Shown: positions 36,291-46,546, numbered from the stretch's first letter. The stretch: 64,000 bases of DNA from Lachnospiraceae oral taxon 107 str. F0167 (GCA_000209465.1 GL890583.1:257573-321572); one strand, 5' to 3'. The notes: generated by a model from the sequence alone, not told the origin. Made by a program: numbers and translations.

Positions 36291-36632
36291 ATGAATATAC
36301 AGATTTTTGGTACAAATAAGTCTTCGGATACAAAGAAGGCTGTCAGATTTTTTAAGGAAAGAAATATAAAGTTTCAACTTGTGGATATGAAGGAGAAGGG
36401 ATTGTCAAAGGGTGAGTTCACCTCAGTTATGCAGGCAGTGGGCGGATTTGAAAATATGCTTGATGAAAAATGCAAGGATAGTGAAACATTGACCTTGATA
36501 AAGTATTTATCACCTGAGGATAAGATACCTAAGATTTTGGAAAATCAACAGGTTTTAAAAATGCCGATAGTAAGAAACGGTAAGGAAGCTACGGTAGGAT
36601 ATGCACCTGAGATATGGAAAGGATGGTCATAA
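36291..36632 (+). CDS. ArsC/Spx-fold protein without the redox cysteine
   Basis: 113 residues, arsenate-reductase-like thioredoxin fold: IQIFGTNKSSDTKKAVRFFKERNI at the start and LKMPIVRNGK with VGYAPEIW near the end. The position normally occupied by the catalytic Cys (or CxxC) reads NKSSD, so classical arsenate reduction or Spx redox sensing is unlikely. The only Cys is in DEKCKDSE, away from the active site. Precedes the cyclodeaminase with a 1-base overlap. Function unknown. Confidence 0.75.
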   Translation: MNIQIFGTNKSSDTKKAVRFFKERNIKFQLVDMKEKGLSKGEFTSVMQAVGGFENMLDEKCKDSETLTLIKYLSPEDKIPKILENQQVLKMPIVRNGKEATVGYAPEIWKGWS

Positions 36633-37261
36633 TGAATACAGCCGGATATAATATAGAGGAATATATAAAGGAGCTCGCATCAAAGACACCGGTGCCGGGA
36701 GGAGGCGGTGCAAGTGCCGTTGCAGGAGCGCTTTCAGCCGCTCTATCAAGTATGGTCTGCAATTTGACCATAGGTAAAAAGAGCTTTGCAGCAGTGGAAG
36801 AAGATATTAAAAATATACTTTCAGATATGAACAAACATATGGAGAGATTTATAAAACTCTCCGATAAGGATGCCGAGGTTTTTTATCCTCTTTCACAGGC
36901 TTACAGCTTTAAACCGCAAAATGAAGAGGAAAAATCTCTTCATGAAGCAAATATGGAAAAACTGCTCTTTGATGCAGCCATAGTACCGCTTGATATTATG
37001 AAAGAGGCTAACAGTATGTTAAATTCCATTGACTTTTTGGCAAAAAAAGGCTCAAAACTTGCGATATCAGATGCAGGTGTAGCTGTAGGTCTGCTTAGAA
37101 GTGCGGTATGCGGAGCAATGATGAATGTGGTAATAAATATAAAATATATGAAGGATAGGGATATAGCACAGAGACTTTTGGATGAGGCAAGCGAAATATT
37201 GGAAGATACTATGAATAAGTCCGATATCATATATAGAGAAGTATTGGAGGTACTTTTGTGA
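36632..37261 (+). CDS. fchA: Formimidoyltetrahydrofolate cyclodeaminase-like protein
   Basis: About 209 residues from ATG 36632, which overlaps the stop of the preceding gene by one base; an upstream in-frame ATG (36614) would lie inside that gene and is less likely. Family motif TPVPGGGGASAVAGALSAAL at residues 14-33 and DAGVAVGLLRSAVCGAM later. Converts 5-formimino-THF to methenyl-THF, releasing ammonia. The next gene, folD, uses methenyl-THF, so the pair is a one-carbon module and overlaps by 4 bases (GTGA). No histidine or glycine degradation genes are adjacent. Confidence 0.88.
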   Translation: MNTAGYNIEEYIKELASKTPVPGGGGASAVAGALSAALSSMVCNLTIGKKSFAAVEEDIKNILSDMNKHMERFIKLSDKDAEVFYPLSQAYSFKPQNEEEKSLHEANMEKLLFDAAIVPLDIMKEANSMLNSIDFLAKKGSKLAISDAGVAVGLLRSAVCGAMMNVVINIKYMKDRDIAQRLLDEASEILEDTMNKSDIIYREVLEVLL

Positions 37262-38097
37262 TTTTATTATATGGGGCTGATACGGCGGAGAAAATAAAAG
37301 AAAATATAGCCAAAATGATGAATAAGCTTGACGGATATACACCTACTCTGGGGATAGTAAGAATAGGTTCAAATCTCTCAGATATATCCTATGAAAAAGG
37401 TGCAATCAAAAAGATGGAATCACTTTCTTTAAATACAAGAGTATTTGAGTTTGAAGAAAATATTTCATCGGATGGTTTTGTGACCGAGTTTAAAAAGATA
37501 AATGAAGATAATGAGATTGACGGAATACTGCTGTTTAGACCATTGCCGGAGCATATAGATGAAAAGCAGGTAATTGAGGCATTGGATGAAAAGAAGGATC
37601 TTGACGGTATTTCATATAAAAATATAGCAAAGGTATTTGCAGGAGATGAAAGCGGTTTTGCACCATGTACCGCAAAAGCTGTAATGAAAATTATTGAAAG
37701 CAATAATATAGAGCTTGAAGGTAAAAATGTGGTCGTACTTGGAAGAAGTATGGTAATAGGAAAGCCCGTAGCAATGCTTGCAATCAAAAAAAATGCAACC
37801 GTTACCATCTGCCATTCAAAGACAAAGAATCTGAAAGAAGTATGTAAAAAAGCCGATATACTTATAGTTGCAATCGGAAGGGCAAAGATGATAAATGATG
37901 AGTATATAGGTGAGAATGCAATAGTTATAGATGTAGGCATAAATTTTGCTGAAGGTAAATTATGCGGAGATGTGGACCTTGAAAATGTAAAAAATGCATC
38001 CATGGCGACTCCTGTGCCCAAGGGGGTGGGTGCGGTAACCACATCGGTTTTGGCAGAGCATCTTGTAAGGGCTGCCATAGAAAAAAGAATGAACTAA
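37258..38097 (+). CDS. folD: Methylenetetrahydrofolate dehydrogenase/methenyl-THF cyclohydrolase
   Basis: 279 residues, bifunctional folate enzyme. Start is GTG 37258 overlapping the previous stop. Substrate domain has SYEKGAIKKME (the catalytic Lys region) and the DGILLFRPLPEHID segment in place of the usual QLPLP; nucleotide-binding domain has VVLGRSMVIGKPVAM; the C-terminal TPVPKGVGAVTTSVL is nearly canonical. LFRPLP instead of VQLPLP is a notable but tolerated variant seen in clostridial forms. Confidence 0.93.
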   Translation: MILLYGADTAEKIKENIAKMMNKLDGYTPTLGIVRIGSNLSDISYEKGAIKKMESLSLNTRVFEFEENISSDGFVTEFKKINEDNEIDGILLFRPLPEHIDEKQVIEALDEKKDLDGISYKNIAKVFAGDESGFAPCTAKAVMKIIESNNIELEGKNVVVLGRSMVIGKPVAMLAIKKNATVTICHSKTKNLKEVCKKADILIVAIGRAKMINDEYIGENAIVIDVGINFAEGKLCGDVDLENVKNASMATPVPKGVGAVTTSVLAEHLVRAAIEKRMN

Positions 38098-38181
38098 ATA
38101 CTTAATATTTTAGATACTTGTTTTTAACATTTTATTTGCTAAAATATAAATATACTTACATGGCTTTCCTTAGGAGAAGCT

Positions 38182-38772
38182 ATGAAAAAGGTTATTTTAA
38201 TAATAATTTTTACTTTTTTATTAACATCTTGTGGCAAAGACAGCGAAATAAAATTCGGGAAAGCGGATATGGAAAGTGATACCGAAAGTATTCCTGAGAG
38301 TTCATTGGAAGTAAGAACTTCTGAGAGTGTAACTATAGAAGAGTATATTAATGTTTTTGTTTCGGGCTGTGTAAATAATCCGGATGTATATAGGTTAAAA
38401 AGGGGTTCTATTATAAAAGAAGCCGTAGATATGGCAGGCGGATTTAGTGACGGAGCCTGTAAAGATTATGTAAATCTGGCAAAAAAGCTTGAAGGTGGAG
38501 AACATATTGTTATACCAAGCATTGATGAGATGGAAAATTTGAGCCTTAGTTTGCCGGAGGAAGAAAGTAAAACAAAAAATACATTTATAAATATCAATAC
38601 TGCTACTAAAGAAGAACTTATGAGTCTGCCGGGTATAGGGGAGAGAAAAGCGGATTCCATAATAGAGTATAGAAAAAACAAGCCCTTTAATGCTATTGAA
38701 GATATAATGAATATATCGGGAATAAAAGAGGCGGCATTTAATAAAATAAAAGATAAAATTTGCATAAATTAG
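38182..38772 (+). CDS. comEA: ComEA-like SLBB/helix-hairpin-helix lipoprotein
   Basis: 196 residues. Lipobox LTSC (Cys17) after MKKVILIIIFTFL, so membrane-anchored outside. A SLBB domain (residues about 55-115, VFVSGCVNNPDVYRLKRGS) is followed by two helix-hairpin-helix motifs (FININTATKEELMSLPGIGERKA and GIKEAAFNKIKDKI). ComEA binds incoming DNA during competence. Only this part of the uptake machinery is in the window. GGAGAAGCT before ATG 38182. A modest TTGTTT/TAAAAT pair at 38118-38145 may be its promoter. Confidence 0.85.
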   Translation: MKKVILIIIFTFLLTSCGKDSEIKFGKADMESDTESIPESSLEVRTSESVTIEEYINVFVSGCVNNPDVYRLKRGSIIKEAVDMAGGFSDGACKDYVNLAKKLEGGEHIVIPSIDEMENLSLSLPEEESKTKNTFININTATKEELMSLPGIGERKADSIIEYRKNKPFNAIEDIMNISGIKEAAFNKIKDKICIN

Positions 38773-38781
38773 GAGTTTATA

Positions 38782-39477
38782 ATGAATAAAGCACTTGTTG
38801 TAGATGATGAAAAGTTGATAGTCAAAGGAATTAAGTTCAGTTTGGAGCAGGACGGATATGAAGTGGATACGGCTTATGACGGAAATGAAGCTCTAAAGAT
38901 GGCTAAAGAAAAGGAATATGATATAGTGCTTTTAGATGTTATGCTGCCGGAAATGGACGGTATGGAAGTATGCCAGGCTATAAGGGAGTTTTCAGAGATG
39001 CCTATTATTATGCTTACAGCCAAGGGTACCGATATGGATAAGATACTGGGACTTGAATACGGTGCGGATGATTATATTACAAAACCTTTTAATATACTTG
39101 AGGTAAAGGCAAGGATAAAGGCGATAATAAGAAGAAATTCCAAGAAAGCCAAAGCAGTTGAAAAAAACGAAAGAGTTATAGAAGTATCCGATTTAAGGCT
39201 TGATCTTGACAGCAGAAGGGTGTTTGAAAAAGATAAGGAGCTTAATCTTACCGCCAAGGAATTTGATATACTGGAATTGCTTACACAAAATCCGGATAAG
39301 GTATATTCAAGAGAGAAGCTTTTGAGTATAGTCTGGGGCAATAAATTACATGAAGCGGGAGATGTAAGAACCGTGGATGTACATGTAAGAAGACTTAGAG
39401 AAAAGATAGAGCCGAATCCAAGCGAGCCAAAATATATTCATACCAAATGGGGTGTAGGATATTACTTTAAGGAATAA
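38782..39477 (+). CDS. OmpR-family response regulator without adjacent kinase
   Basis: 231 residues. Receiver: VVDDEK pocket, Asp52 (VLLDVMLPEMDG), Lys in YITKPFN. Winged helix: LNLTAKEFDILELL, RTVDVHVRRLREKIEP and WGVGYYFKE. Close to the WalR/YycF type in sequence, but no walK or yycH follows; rlmH is next (4 bases later). rlmH lies near walRK in many Firmicutes, so this may be the relic of that neighbourhood. Regulon unknown. Confidence 0.85.
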   Translation: MNKALVVDDEKLIVKGIKFSLEQDGYEVDTAYDGNEALKMAKEKEYDIVLLDVMLPEMDGMEVCQAIREFSEMPIIMLTAKGTDMDKILGLEYGADDYITKPFNILEVKARIKAIIRRNSKKAKAVEKNERVIEVSDLRLDLDSRRVFEKDKELNLTAKEFDILELLTQNPDKVYSREKLLSIVWGNKLHEAGDVRTVDVHVRRLREKIEPNPSEPKYIHTKWGVGYYFKE

Positions 39478-39481
39478 TTGT

Positions 39482-39958
39482 ATGAATATAAATATTGTGG
39501 CGGTCGGGAGCATCAAGGAGAAATTTTTTAAGGATGCCGTTTCGGAGTATGCCAAAAGACTTTCAAGATATGTTAAGTTAAATATCATAGAAGTAAAGGA
39601 TGAAAAGACTCCTGCCATGGCAAGTGCTTTGGAGGAGGAGAAAATAAAGGAAGTTGAGTCGGAGCGTATTTTATCAAAGCTTCCAAACAGCTATGTTGTG
39701 GCGCTTACAATAGACGGAAAAAAGTATTCCTCAGAGGAGCTTGCCAAAAGAATGGAAAAATATGATATTTTATCAAAGGGTAATTTATCATTTATTATAG
39801 GCGGTTCTTTGGGATTACATAAAAGTGTTATTGACAGAGCGGATGAAAAATTAAGTTTTTCAGAAATGACTTTTCCGCATCAGCTTATGAGAGTTATTTT
39901 ATTGGAACAGATATACAGAGCATATAGAATCAGAAATAATGAACCATATCATAAATGA
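39482..39958 (+). CDS. rlmH: 23S rRNA pseudouridine-1915 N3-methyltransferase
   Basis: 158 residues, SPOUT methyltransferase. Family N-terminus MNINIVAVGSIKEKFF, SAM-binding knot FIIGGSLGLHKSV, C-terminal MTFPHQLMRVILLEQIYRAYRIRNNEPYHK, which is the near-invariant signature. Full length. Terminator overlaps its stop codon. Confidence 0.95.
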   Translation: MNINIVAVGSIKEKFFKDAVSEYAKRLSRYVKLNIIEVKDEKTPAMASALEEEKIKEVESERILSKLPNSYVVALTIDGKKYSSEELAKRMEKYDILSKGNLSFIIGGSLGLHKSVIDRADEKLSFSEMTFPHQLMRVILLEQIYRAYRIRNNEPYHK

Positions 39959-39978
39959 GGGCAATGCCCTCATTTTGG
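39954..39978 (+). terminator. Terminator overlapping the rlmH stop
   Basis: AATGAGGGC (39954-39962) pairs with GCCCTCATT (39966-39974), AAT loop, continuing T-rich. The stem includes the TGA stop codon of rlmH. Confidence 0.8.
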
Positions 39979-40001
39979 CTTTTAAGATAAAATTAACAGC
40001 C

Positions 40002-40030
40002 TTGAAAATAACTTTTTGATAGGATATACT
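40002..40030 (+). promoter_or_regulatory. Sigma-A-type promoter of the aconitase-family gene
   Basis: TTGAAA (40002-40007), 17-base spacer, TATACT (40025-40030), 23 bases before ATG 40054 (ribosome site AGGAGGG). Confidence 0.7.
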
Positions 40031-40053
40031 ATTGTGGAAAACTAGGAGGGAAT

Positions 40054-42348
40054 ATGGTTAAATTGTACAATGGAGGTGCTTACCTCATAAACGGTAACAC
40101 TCTTATAGAAGAAAATGATATAAAAAAATTAGAAACCTTTACAGGAAAAGATATAAATAAAGAAGAAGCCAAAAAGGGCAGTATAGCTTATAAAATACTG
40201 GAGAATCATAATACATCAGGGAATATGGATAAGCTCAGATTAAAGTTTGATTCAATGGCTTCACATGATATTACCTTTGTGGGAATAATACAAACTGCAA
40301 AGGCAAGCGGTATGGAGAAGTTTCCTATTCCGTATGTTTTGACAAATTGTCATAACTCGCTCTGTGCAGTTGGCGGAACTATAAATGAAGATGATCATAT
40401 GTTCGGTCTGTCCGCTGCAAAAAAATACGGTGGAATATATGTACCTCCACATATTGCTGTAATACATCAGTATATGAGAGAGGCATTTGCAGGCTGTGGT
40501 AAAATGATACTGGGCTCAGATTCACATACCAGATACGGAGCACTTGGCACAATGGCTATAGGTGAGGGTGGAGGTGAGCTTGTAAAGCAGCTTTTACAGG
40601 ATACCTATGATGTAAACAGACCTGAAATTATAGCTATTTATCTGGAGGGTGCACCTAAAAGAGGTGTGGGACCGCAGGATATAGCTCTTGCAATAATAGG
40701 CAAGGTATTTAAAAACGGTTATGTAAAGAATAAAATAATGGAATTTGTAGGTCCGGGAATCGCATCTATGACTACTGATTATAGAAACGGTGTGGATGTA
40801 ATGACTACGGAGACTACCTGTCTTTCCTCAGTTTGGGAAACGGATGAGGATACAAAGAAATTCTTGGCTGCACATGGAAGAGCGCAGGATTATAAGGAGC
40901 TAAAGCCTGAAGATATTACATATTATGACGGTGTAGTACATGTGAATCTTTCTGAAATCAAGCCTATGATTGCACTTCCTTTCCATCCAAGCAATGTGTA
41001 TGAGATAGATACTCTCAATGAGAATTTAGAGGATTTACTGCATGAGGTGGAACTTGAGGCGATAAAGATAGGTGGAGAGGCAGGCAAAGGGCTTAGACTC
41101 TTAGACAAGATAGAAAACGGAAAGCTTAGAGTATCACAGGGTATTATAGCAGGTTGTGCAGGAGGAACCTACTCAAATGTAATGGAGGCTGCACATATCT
41201 TAAAGGGCTACAGTACGGGATTTGATGAATTTAATTTGAATGTATATCCGTCATCACAGCCTGTATTTATAGAAACTACAAGAAACGGTGCCGTAGCCGA
41301 TCTGATGGAAAGCGGTGCCGTAGTAAAGACTGCATTTTGCGGTCCATGCTTCGGTGCGGGAGATACACCGTCAAATAACGGTCTGTCCATAAGACATACA
41401 ACAAGAAATTTCCCAAACAGAGAGGGTTCAAAGCCCGGTTCAGGACAGATGTCCGCTGTAGCACTTATGGATGCAAGATCGGTTGCGGCAACGGCAAGAA
41501 ACAAGGGATTTTTAACTCCGGCCACAGAGTTTGCAGATGATTATACAGTACCTGAATACCATTATGATGATACAATATATAAAAACAGAGTATATCAGGG
41601 ATTTGGAGAGGCAAATAAAGAAAGTGAGCTTGTATACGGTCCGAATATCAAGGACTGGCCTGAGATGACTGCACTTACGGAAAATATACTTTTAAAGGTT
41701 TGTTCAAAGATACTTGATGAAGTGACCACTACTGATGAGCTTATACCTTCGGGAGAAACATCATCATACAGATCAAATCCGCTTGGACTTGCCGAGTTTA
41801 CACTCTCAAGAAGAGATCCTGAGTATGTGGGCAGAAGCAAGGCTGTGGATATTATAGAAAAAGCCAGAAGAAATGGTGAAGATATCTTAAAGGGAAATGA
41901 GGAATTATCAAAAATATTTGAAAAGATAAAAAAGATAGACGGCTTTTCAGATATTGTCGCAAATATTACAGAGATAGGTAGCATGATTTATGCTAAGAAA
42001 CCGGGCGACGGCTCTGCAAGAGAGCAGGCTGCAAGCTGCCAAAGAGTTATAGGCGGACTTGCAAATATCGCTAAGGAATATGCAACAAAGAGATACCGTT
42101 CAAATGTAATGAACTGGGGTATGCTGCCGTTTATCTTGGATGAGGAGCCGGATTTTGAGGTTGGAGATTATATCTTTGTGCCTAACATCAAGAGTCATCT
42201 AAGAGGTGATATGTCAAAAATTCCTGCCTATATTATAGGTGAAAATATAAAAGAAATAAGCTTAAGCATTGCAGAAATGACTGATGCTGAAAAATCCATA
42301 GTTGAGGCAGGTTCTCTTATAAATTATAATAAGAGCAAAATAAAATAG
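40054..42348 (+). CDS. Aconitate hydratase family protein
   Basis: 764 residues. [4Fe-4S] ligand cysteines are in [10 protein letters not shown] (first) and [10 protein letters not shown] (CxxC). HSS/serine-type motifs: [12 protein letters not shown] and the late swivel-domain region [10 protein letters not shown]. The layout (long N-terminal part, swivel at the C-terminus) fits the hydratase subgroup related to YbhJ rather than canonical AcnA/AcnB, so substrate is less certain. Followed by ftsH after about 10 bases; no citrate synthase or IDH is nearby. Confidence 0.85.
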   Translation: MVKLYNGGAYLINGNTLIEENDIKKLETFTGKDINKEEAKKGSIAYKILENHNTSGNMDKLRLKFDSMASHDITFVGIIQTAKASGMEKFPIPYVLTNCHNSLCAVGGTINEDDHMFGLSAAKKYGGIYVPPHIAVIHQYMREAFAGCGKMILGSDSHTRYGALGTMAIGEGGGELVKQLLQDTYDVNRPEIIAIYLEGAPKRGVGPQDIALAIIGKVFKNGYVKNKIMEFVGPGIASMTTDYRNGVDVMTTETTCLSSVWETDEDTKKFLAAHGRAQDYKELKPEDITYYDGVVHVNLSEIKPMIALPFHPSNVYEIDTLNENLEDLLHEVELEAIKIGGEAGKGLRLLDKIENGKLRVSQGIIAGCAGGTYSNVMEAAHILKGYSTGFDEFNLNVYPSSQPVFIETTRNGAVADLMESGAVVKTAFCGPCFGAGDTPSNNGLSIRHTTRNFPNREGSKPGSGQMSAVALMDARSVAATARNKGFLTPATEFADDYTVPEYHYDDTIYKNRVYQGFGEANKESELVYGPNIKDWPEMTALTENILLKVCSKILDEVTTTDELIPSGETSSYRSNPLGLAEFTLSRRDPEYVGRSKAVDIIEKARRNGEDILKGNEELSKIFEKIKKIDGFSDIVANITEIGSMIYAKKPGDGSAREQAASCQRVIGGLANIAKEYATKRYRSNVMNWGMLPFILDEEPDFEVGDYIFVPNIKSHLRGDMSKIPAYIIGENIKEISLSIAEMTDAEKSIVEAGSLINYNKSKIK

Positions 42349-42359
42349 AAAGGAAGTGT

Positions 42360-44233
42360 ATGGATAAAAAAATAATAATGAATCCAACGGGCTAAATAAC
42401 AGGACGATAATTATACTTATTATTGCGGCTGCCATTACATTTTTTGCAGTCAGTATGCTTTCAAGCAGACTAAAGAGTGCTACAACAAAGGAAGTTCCCT
42501 ATACTGAATTTATGCAAATGGTAAATGACGGTAAGGTGGAATCCGTAAAGGTAATGGCAAATACAATTGAGATAAAGGTAAAGCAAAATCTTAGCGATTA
42601 CTCATCTATGACGGTGTATAAAACCGTGAGGATAGAGGATGATACATTGGTAGACAGATTGTATGCAGCCAATGTACCGGCAACTATGGAAAGATTTGAG
42701 ACTACCTCTGCGATATTGTCATTCTTTAGCTTTATACTGCCATTTATTTTCTTCATACTGATGATGAATTTCTTATTGAAGAGAATGGGCGGCGGTGGAT
42801 TCATGGGAGTTGGAAAGAGCAATGCCAAGGTATATGTTCAAAAGGAAACCGGTATTACATTCAAAGATGTGGCGGGTGAGGATGAGGCAAAGGAGTCTTT
42901 GACTGAAATAGTTGACTTTTTGCATAATCCCGAGAAATATACCAAAATAGGTGCAAAGCTCCCAAAGGGTGCTCTTTTGGTAGGACCTCCGGGAACAGGT
43001 AAAACACTTTTGGCAAAGGCTGTAGCCGGTGAGGCGGATGTACCTTTCTTTTCACTCTCAGGTTCCGACTTTGTAGAGATGTTTGTCGGTGTAGGTGCTT
43101 CAAGAGTAAGAGATTTATTCAAACAGGCACAGGAGGCTGCACCTGCTATCATATTTATAGACGAGATTGATGCCATAGGAAAAAGCAGAGACTCCAGAAT
43201 GGGAGGGGGAAATGATGAGAGGGAACAAACTCTTAATCAGCTTCTTTCAGAAATGGACGGCTTTGATTCATCAAAAGGTCTTATAGTGCTTGGTGCTACA
43301 AACAGACCTGAGATACTTGATCCGGCACTGCTTCGTCCGGGTAGATTTGATAGAAGGGTGATTGTTGAGAGACCTGATTTAAAGGGCAGAGTGGATATCC
43401 TAAGGGTACATTCAAAAGATGTACTTATGGATGACAGTGTGGACCTTGAGGCAATAGGACTTGCAACATCAGGTGCAGTAGGTTCTGACCTTGCAAATAT
43501 GATAAATGAAGCTGCAATTCTGGCTGTAAAAAAGGGAAGAAAAGCTGTAAAGCAAAAGGATCTTTTTGAGGCTGTGGAAGTGGTGCTTGTAGGTAAGGAG
43601 AAAAAGGACAGGGTAATGAATCAGGAAGAGAGAAGAATAGTGTCTTATCATGAGGTGGGACATGCGCTTATCTCGGCATTACAAAAAAACTCCGAGCCTG
43701 TACAAAAAATCACTATTGTACCGAGAACAATGGGCGCTTTGGGCTATGTAATGTATGTACCTGAAGAAGAGACATATCTAAAGTCCAAAAAAGAGCTTGA
43801 GGATATGCTTGTAAGCACATTGGGAGGTAGAGCAGCAGAGGAAATAGTTTTTGATTCCGTTACCACAGGAGCTTCAAACGATATCGAGAAGGCTACATCC
43901 ATTGCCAGAGCAATGGTTACCCAATACGGTATGAGTGAGAGATTCGGTCTTATGGGACTAGCAAAAGTTGAAAACCAGTATCTTTCAGGCAGAGCGGTAC
44001 TGGACTGTGGAGACAATACAGCTACAGAGATAGATAATGAGGTCATGAGGATTCTTAAAAACAGCTATGAAGAGGCACTTAGAATACTTAAAGAAAACAG
44101 AGAGGTGATGGATAAGCTTGCTGAATTCCTTATAGAAAAGGAAACCATTACCGGAAAAGAATTTATGAAGATTCTAAGAGAAATCAAAGGACTGCCGGAA
44201 AAAGTAGAGATAAAGAAAGCTATATTGGTATAA
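42360..44233 (+). CDS. ftsH: ATP-dependent zinc metalloprotease FtsH, with apparent -1 frameshift near the start
   Basis: Membrane AAA protease that degrades membrane and regulatory proteins. The uninterrupted frame from ATG 42455 has 592 codons: periplasmic loop, TM2 near residues 80-105, Walker A GPPGTGKT, Walker [15 protein letters not shown] with RPGRFDRR, zinc site HEVGH and the later acidic ligand region. But the N-terminal membrane span ([19 protein letters not shown]) lies upstream of 42455 in that frame, and the ribosome site GAAAGGAAG plus ATG 42360 (MDKK) is one frame off. Adding one A to the run at 42366-42372 joins MDKK to [11 protein letters not shown] and the span. The gene is rarely lost, so a sequencing error or slippage is likely. 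Confidence 0.92.
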
Positions 44234-44241
44234 ATAAAGAT

Positions 44242-44272
44242 GGGGCTGTCGCACAAATTGTGCGGCAGCCCC
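44242..44272. terminator. Hairpin between ftsH and the sugar cassette
   Basis: GGGGCTGTCGCAC (44242-44254) pairs with GTGCGGCAGCCCC (44260-44272) with one wobble, 5-base loop. Serves convergent genes. The 13-base left arm recurs at 52844-52856 at the far end of the cassette. Confidence 0.75.
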
Positions 44273-44287
44273 TCTTGGGTATAAAAA

Positions 44288-46270
44288 CTAACCCCCCAAC
44301 TCTTCCGGCAGTGCCTCAAAGAAAATATCATTCCAGGCGCGTTTCAACTGTTTTTTATGAACTACATAAGGCTGTACTCCAATATATTTTGGAACGTTAT
44401 CACTGACCAGGGATTTAGCGACTGCAAGAGCAACAGCTTTTCCCTGGTCATATGGTCTCTGGGTGCTGAGCCCTTTTACAAATCCTTGATTCATTTCTTG
44501 CGCAATCTCGAAATCCAGATCCGTGGTAAAGACAGCGATATCCGTCCGGTTCAAAGTTTTTAAGGCCTTGATGGCAAGAAGGGCCGGCCTGTCCCAGCTG
44601 ACGTAAAGTGCCTGAATATCCGGATGTTCTGTGACCATTTCCAGACATACTTTGTAGGCATTTTCAATTTGAATAAATCCCTTTCTGGCAGTGATTTCAA
44701 TGTTGGGATAGGACTCCCGCAATATTTTTTCGGCATAGTTATCACGCTCAGTAGTGCCGTAAAACATGGCACCGTGGATGATAAAACCGACTTTAGCATG
44801 AGTTTTATCCTTAAGATATTCACCGATCATGCGCCCTGTGTTAGTGCCGTTTTCCCGTTCGTTGACGGAGATACAGGAGACATAATCGTTGCGGTTGAAA
44901 TTTTGCGGAACGTTGCTCAGAAAAACCAACCGTGTCATCCTGGACAGCTCCTGAAAGGCGGGGCCGGTTTCTACATCATCACTGGGAATAGCGATTACCG
45001 CATCCGGATGCTGCATTTTGATGCTTTCAAGCTGCATGTTCTGGAGTGCCGGATCGAAATGGGCATCCATGGTAGAAATAATGTCTATGCCATATTGTTC
45101 CAATTCATCCCGGATGCCTTTCTGGTGAAGGGCTGCCCATGCGGTTCCCGTATAGTGAAATGAGACGGCAACCCGGTAATGGCTCTTTTTCAAAAGTGCT
45201 TTTTCTTCCGTGGAGAGAGAAATGCTGTCCGGTGAAACTGCCTGCTCGCCCAGGGGGCCGTTATCGATTATACGGGTGGAGTCACGCAGAACAAGATGAA
45301 TATCGGCATACTGGGCAAGAGGGGATGCGGGGAGATGGTTGATACGGTCGAATAGTGCCTGTGATGCCAGTTCTGCCATCTGGCGGATATCTCTGTGAAT
45401 ACAGGATAGCGGCGGAGCAGTCAATTCACACCAGAGCATATCATCAAATCCGATGATGGAAATGTCACGAGGACAATCTTTTCCCAGTTCCCGAAGTGCC
45501 TTGAGCAGGAACATGGTCAGTCGGTTGCCGCCGGTGATAATGGCGGTAGGAAGATATCGGCTGATGCTTTTTTGGATGTTCAGGCTGATGAGATCGTAGG
45601 ACTGATACAGACTTATCTCAGCGATGCAGGAGCTGCTCAGAGTCCGGTTGGCACACAGCAAGGCTTTTTCATATCCGGCAATTTTTTCCTGTTTGGCAAG
45701 ACTGTCTGCTTTTTCCACAAGAAACAGTACATTTTCGTGGCCGCTTTCAAAAAAATATGAGGTAGCAGATTGAAAGGCGGCATGATAATCAAATAAGATT
45801 CTGGGAGTGGTGTCATCATAAATATAACGCTCAACACAGATAAAGGGGACCCCTGATTCATAAAGAAACGAATAGTCAGAAGGATTGCTGCTGGTGGGCG
45901 AGAAAAAAATACCGATTGTTTTGGTACTGGAAATCAGGTTTTTCAGTATACTTTGTTCTTCCTCCAGATTGTCGTTGCTGACAGCTGTGTAAAACTGGTA
46001 CCTCTGGCTGGTTGCGTAAGCCTGCAGCTGGTTGCAGAGATCGCAGTAGAGAGCGCTTTTTATGTTTGGAAGAACGGCAACAATCTGGGAACTGCGTCCG
46101 CTTCGTATTTTTTGTACTTTCTTTTTGATTTTTTCCGAATATCCACTTTCTTCAATGATAGCTTCGATTTTATCCACTAGTTCCGGGCTGACATAGCGGG
46201 TATGGTTGATAACATGTGAGACTGTAGCGATGGAGACACCGGCCCTGGCAGCGATTTCTTTAATTGTCAT
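44288..46270 (-). CDS. LacI-family regulator with two tandem sugar-binding domains
   Basis: About 660 residues from ATG 46268-46270 (AGGGGGAATTTT upstream); the frame extends 13 codons further without support. LacI helix-turn-helix at residues 1-48 (TIKEIAARAGVSIATVSHVINHTRYVS), hinge, then a first type-1 binding domain to about 340 ending in RDSTRIIDNG, then a second one from about 365 (YRVAVSFHYTGTAWAALHQKGI) to 645. Normal LacI proteins have about 330-350 residues. The second domain resembles an RbsB-type binding protein and may sense a second ligand or replace a partner. It is divergent from the importer and presumably represses it. Confidence 0.87.
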   Translation of the reverse strand: MTIKEIAARAGVSIATVSHVINHTRYVSPELVDKIEAIIEESGYSEKIKKKVQKIRSGRSSQIVAVLPNIKSALYCDLCNQLQAYATSQRYQFYTAVSNDNLEEEQSILKNLISSTKTIGIFFSPTSSNPSDYSFLYESGVPFICVERYIYDDTTPRILFDYHAAFQSATSYFFESGHENVLFLVEKADSLAKQEKIAGYEKALLCANRTLSSSCIAEISLYQSYDLISLNIQKSISRYLPTAIITGGNRLTMFLLKALRELGKDCPRDISIIGFDDMLWCELTAPPLSCIHRDIRQMAELASQALFDRINHLPASPLAQYADIHLVLRDSTRIIDNGPLGEQAVSPDSISLSTEEKALLKKSHYRVAVSFHYTGTAWAALHQKGIRDELEQYGIDIISTMDAHFDPALQNMQLESIKMQHPDAVIAIPSDDVETGPAFQELSRMTRLVFLSNVPQNFNRNDYVSCISVNERENGTNTGRMIGEYLKDKTHAKVGFIIHGAMFYGTTERDNYAEKILRESYPNIEITARKGFIQIENAYKVCLEMVTEHPDIQALYVSWDRPALLAIKALKTLNRTDIAVFTTDLDFEIAQEMNQGFVKGLSTQRPYDQGKAVALAVAKSLVSDNVPKYIGVQPYVVHKKQLKRAWNDIFFEALPEELGG

Positions 46271-46381
46271 AAAATTCCCCCTGATAGTTTGCGTGTGATT
46301 CACAGTCATTTTGAAATACGTTCGATTTTCTAGTAACTAGTATAGCACAAAATGAAAAATGAAACGATATCAAAATAAAAA

Positions 46382-46391
46382 TTTACGTAAA
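46382..46391. promoter_or_regulatory. Candidate LacI-type operator 1
   Basis: Palindrome TTTACGTAAA with a central CG, typical of LacI-family operators, in the divergent region between regulator and importer. A second copy lies at 46547-46560. Confidence 0.5.
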
Positions 46392-46546
46392 AAATAAAAA
46401 TTGAGTGTAGAAATTCATAAATTCACATAGAATAAGATGTTTATATCGCTGAAATTAGTGCGCTTTACCAGAAAACTATTGACGGAAGTTGCTTGAAAGG
46501 AGTAATATTTAGCTATCAGACAGGAGAACTCCTTCAGAAGAAGTAA

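Noticed and set aside
37389-38078. 229-codon minus-strand frame
   Set aside because: Exactly antisense to folD with typical mirror composition; no family likeness.
44624-45163. 179-codon plus-strand frame
   Set aside because: Antisense within the LacI-type regulator; no ribosome site; the minus-strand protein has clear domains.
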